This document shows positions 62,669 to 64,000 of a stretch of DNA of 64,000 bases, one piece after another. The stretch is from positions 1 through 64,000 of the forward strand of contig JAUXRY010000012.1 in assembly GCA_030679915.1 (NCBI GenBank). The letters run 5' to 3'. The DNA is from Thiobacillus sp. (GTDB taxonomy: Bacteria; Pseudomonadota; Gammaproteobacteria; Burkholderiales; Thiobacillaceae). The notes beneath the pieces are model-generated. The model was not told the origin of the DNA. It made no database searches and saw only the letters and a program-made list of their open reading frames with translations. Position 1 is the stretch's first letter, and the number at the start of each line of letters is the position of its first letter. Made by a program: the position numbers and the translations under genes.

Positions 62669-63439
62669 ATGCGCATGAAGTTTGGGAAACGCCGGGCAGA
62701 TGATGACGGCATTGAAGTGATCGAAGAGCGCGGCTTGCGCACCCTGCGGCTGGGCAGTTGCGCCATTCAGAGCTTGATGCGGGTGAGCCGGCCGTGGGAT
62801 CTGGAGCTTGCCTATACGCGCGCGATGATGGGGGTTTTGATGTTCAACCCGGCGCCGCAAAACGTGTTGATGGTTGGCCTGGGTGGCGGCTCGCTCGCCA
62901 AGTTCATCCGCAAGCATCTCCCGCAGACACAGGTTACAGCAGTGGAAATCGATCCCCGGGTGATTGCCGCCGCACGCACGCATTTCGAGCTGCCACCCGA
63001 CGACGAGACCCTGACTGTGATCGAAGCCGATGGCGCGCTGTTCGTGAAGCAGCAGCCCGAATGTGCCGACGTTATCCTGCTGGACGGTTTCGATGCCGGC
63101 AATCAGGTGGAGGGCTTGGCCACGCAAAAGTTTTATACGGCTTGTTATCGTGCGCTCAAGCCCGGCGGCATTCTGGTGGTTAACTTATGGGGGGTCGACG
63201 CTGATTTCGCCGAGTATTTTGCGCGACTTTCGCGGGCATTTGACGGGGAAGTGGGTTGGATTGCTGTGCAGCACAAGGTCAATATCATTGTGATGGCATT
63301 CAAGGAACCGGGCGCCGCAGCGCGTCTCGAATCCGTACAACCTCAGCTGGCTGACTTGTCGAAACACTTTGGGCTGGACTTGCGCGGTTTTTCGAGAGAC
63401 CTTCAGTGGGCAGAGGGCATCGTACCGCTGCTCAATTAG
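62669..63439 (+). CDS. Spermidine-synthase-like protein
   Basis: This 256-residue Rossmann-fold protein of the polyamine aminopropyltransferase family has the nucleotide motif VLMVGLGGGSLAKFIRK, the acidic VEIDPRVIAAAR and ILLDGFDAGNQVEGLATQKFY. The N-terminal domain of true spermidine synthases is short here and the gatekeeper motif is not evident, so substrate is uncertain. Such spermidine-synthase-like proteins are common in betaproteobacteria. It is divergent from proS. Confidence 0.85.
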   Translation: MRMKFGKRRADDDGIEVIEERGLRTLRLGSCAIQSLMRVSRPWDLELAYTRAMMGVLMFNPAPQNVLMVGLGGGSLAKFIRKHLPQTQVTAVEIDPRVIAAARTHFELPPDDETLTVIEADGALFVKQQPECADVILLDGFDAGNQVEGLATQKFYTACYRALKPGGILVVNLWGVDADFAEYFARLSRAFDGEVGWIAVQHKVNIIVMAFKEPGAAARLESVQPQLADLSKHFGLDLRGFSRDLQWAEGIVPLLN

Positions 63440-63732
63440 TGAAGTCGGTGCTGCTGCTTCCCTTCTTCGGCGTCAGGGAAAGATATCTGCAGAATTGCAT
63501 ATCGGGTCAGAACTGCGTGACTTTTGTCTGTGGGTGTCTGATAGACGCAGGCCGCAGAAATACATTTCCGCATCGGCAGAATCGCTTTAAAAGCGTATTC
63601 CTGTTTCTGCTGTGTTTTTGAAAATTCCTGTAAAAACAATAACTAAAGACTGATTTCAGACCGCTGCAGGTTTGCAAATTCCGGTGGGTGTGAAAGAATG
63701 CAGCTAATCGAATTTTTCAGATGGTGGCGGCC

Positions 63733-64000
63733 ATGATTGACCGAGAGGGGTACCGCCCGAACGTCGGCATCATATTGTGCAATGCGCAAAACCAGGTTTT
63801 CTGGGGTAAGCGTGTAAATCAGCACGCCTGGCAGTTTCCCCAAGGTGGCATGAATGCAGGGGAAACGCCTGAACAAGCCATGTTCCGGGAACTGGAAGAA
63901 GAAGTGGGTTTGCTCCCTGACCACGTACGCATTTTGGGGCGCACGCGCGAGTGGTTGCGTTATGACGTGCCCGCCCACTGGACGCGGCGAGACAATCGCG
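63733..64000 (+). CDS. rppH: RNA pyrophosphohydrolase, cut by the window edge
   Basis: RppH removes pyrophosphate from the 5' end of mRNAs and starts their decay. The visible 89 residues open [17 protein letters not shown], followed by WQFPQGG and the Nudix box [22 protein letters not shown]. This is the canonical start of proteobacterial RppH. The 3' part lies outside the window. The 290 bases upstream hold no gene I can support. Confidence 0.95.
   Translation, partial: MIDREGYRPNVGIILCNAQNQVFWGKRVNQHAWQFPQGGMNAGETPEQAMFRELEEEVGLLPDHVRILGRTREWLRYDVPAHWTRRDNR

Overview
The window looks like a chromosomal piece of a betaproteobacterium, most likely of the sulfur- or iron-oxidising Nitrosomonadales type (relatives of Thiobacillus, Sulfuricella or Gallionella). 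This is inferred from gene content and order: glyA-nrdR-ribD, gnd-zwf-pgl, pmbA next to darP, proS near rppH, PEP-CTERM proteins, small lipoprotein cytochromes c, a DsrC-family protein and SoxW-like thioredoxins. No 16S gene is present, so the assignment is not firm. Most of the window is ordinary core chromosome, with accessory islands at about 6.6-7.4, 26-29, 32.5-42.5 and 54.5-60 kb.

Region by region. 0-1.7 kb: the edge of an insertion sequence cuts nrdD (class III ribonucleotide reductase). A separate 61-residue ORF carrying the glycyl-radical loop and intact nrdG follow. 1.7-4.6 kb: ribD, nrdR and glyA on the minus strand. 4.7-9.7 kb: a Tat-exported TRAP receptor, coq7, a gene-cassette remnant with a clear attC site (VOC protein plus a small PLDc_N-like membrane protein), two duplicated lipoprotein cytochromes c and a DUF302 protein. 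9.7-17.5 kb: DUF2288, a YgiQ radical SAM protein, an FKBP, the TRAP permeases DctM/DctQ, a GDSL esterase, pmbA and darP. 17.8-30 kb: a large hybrid histidine kinase with a receiver protein, mogA, a thioredoxin-like protein, corA, a PhnD-like binding protein overlapping a GGDEF/EAL protein, and a phosphomannomutase.

31-42.5 kb is the most distinctive stretch. An ECF sigma factor, a ChrR-like cupin and a YheT hydrolase stand divergent from DUF4331, TPR and PEP-CTERM genes and a wrecked formylglycine-generating-enzyme gene. The same bipartite element (GTGCATCC, 16 bases, CGTA) lies upstream of the sigma gene, the DUF4331 gene and the wrecked gene, which suggests a self-controlled sigma regulon. 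Next comes a compact minus-strand operon of a PA14/PEP-CTERM protein, PgaD-like, PgaC-like, a TPR/beta-barrel outer-membrane protein and an NTF2-like protein. It is preceded by a near-consensus sigma-54 promoter and lacks a deacetylase gene.

42.7-64 kb: ilvE, a DsrC-family protein without the catalytic cysteines, mutY, a DUF1631 gene whose leader is a c-di-GMP-I (GEMM) riboswitch, tRNA-Gly(CCC), thiS-thiG-trmB, the oxidative pentose phosphate operon gnd-zwf-pgl, a circularly permuted GTPase with an altered P-loop, a frameshifted ankyrin lipoprotein, fumC, TlpA/SoxW-like thioredoxins with a TolC/adaptor pair, a lytic transglycosylase, proS, a spermidine-synthase-like protein and the start of rppH. 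Cyclic-di-GMP (GGDEF/EAL protein, riboswitch) and exopolysaccharide or surface functions recur through the window.
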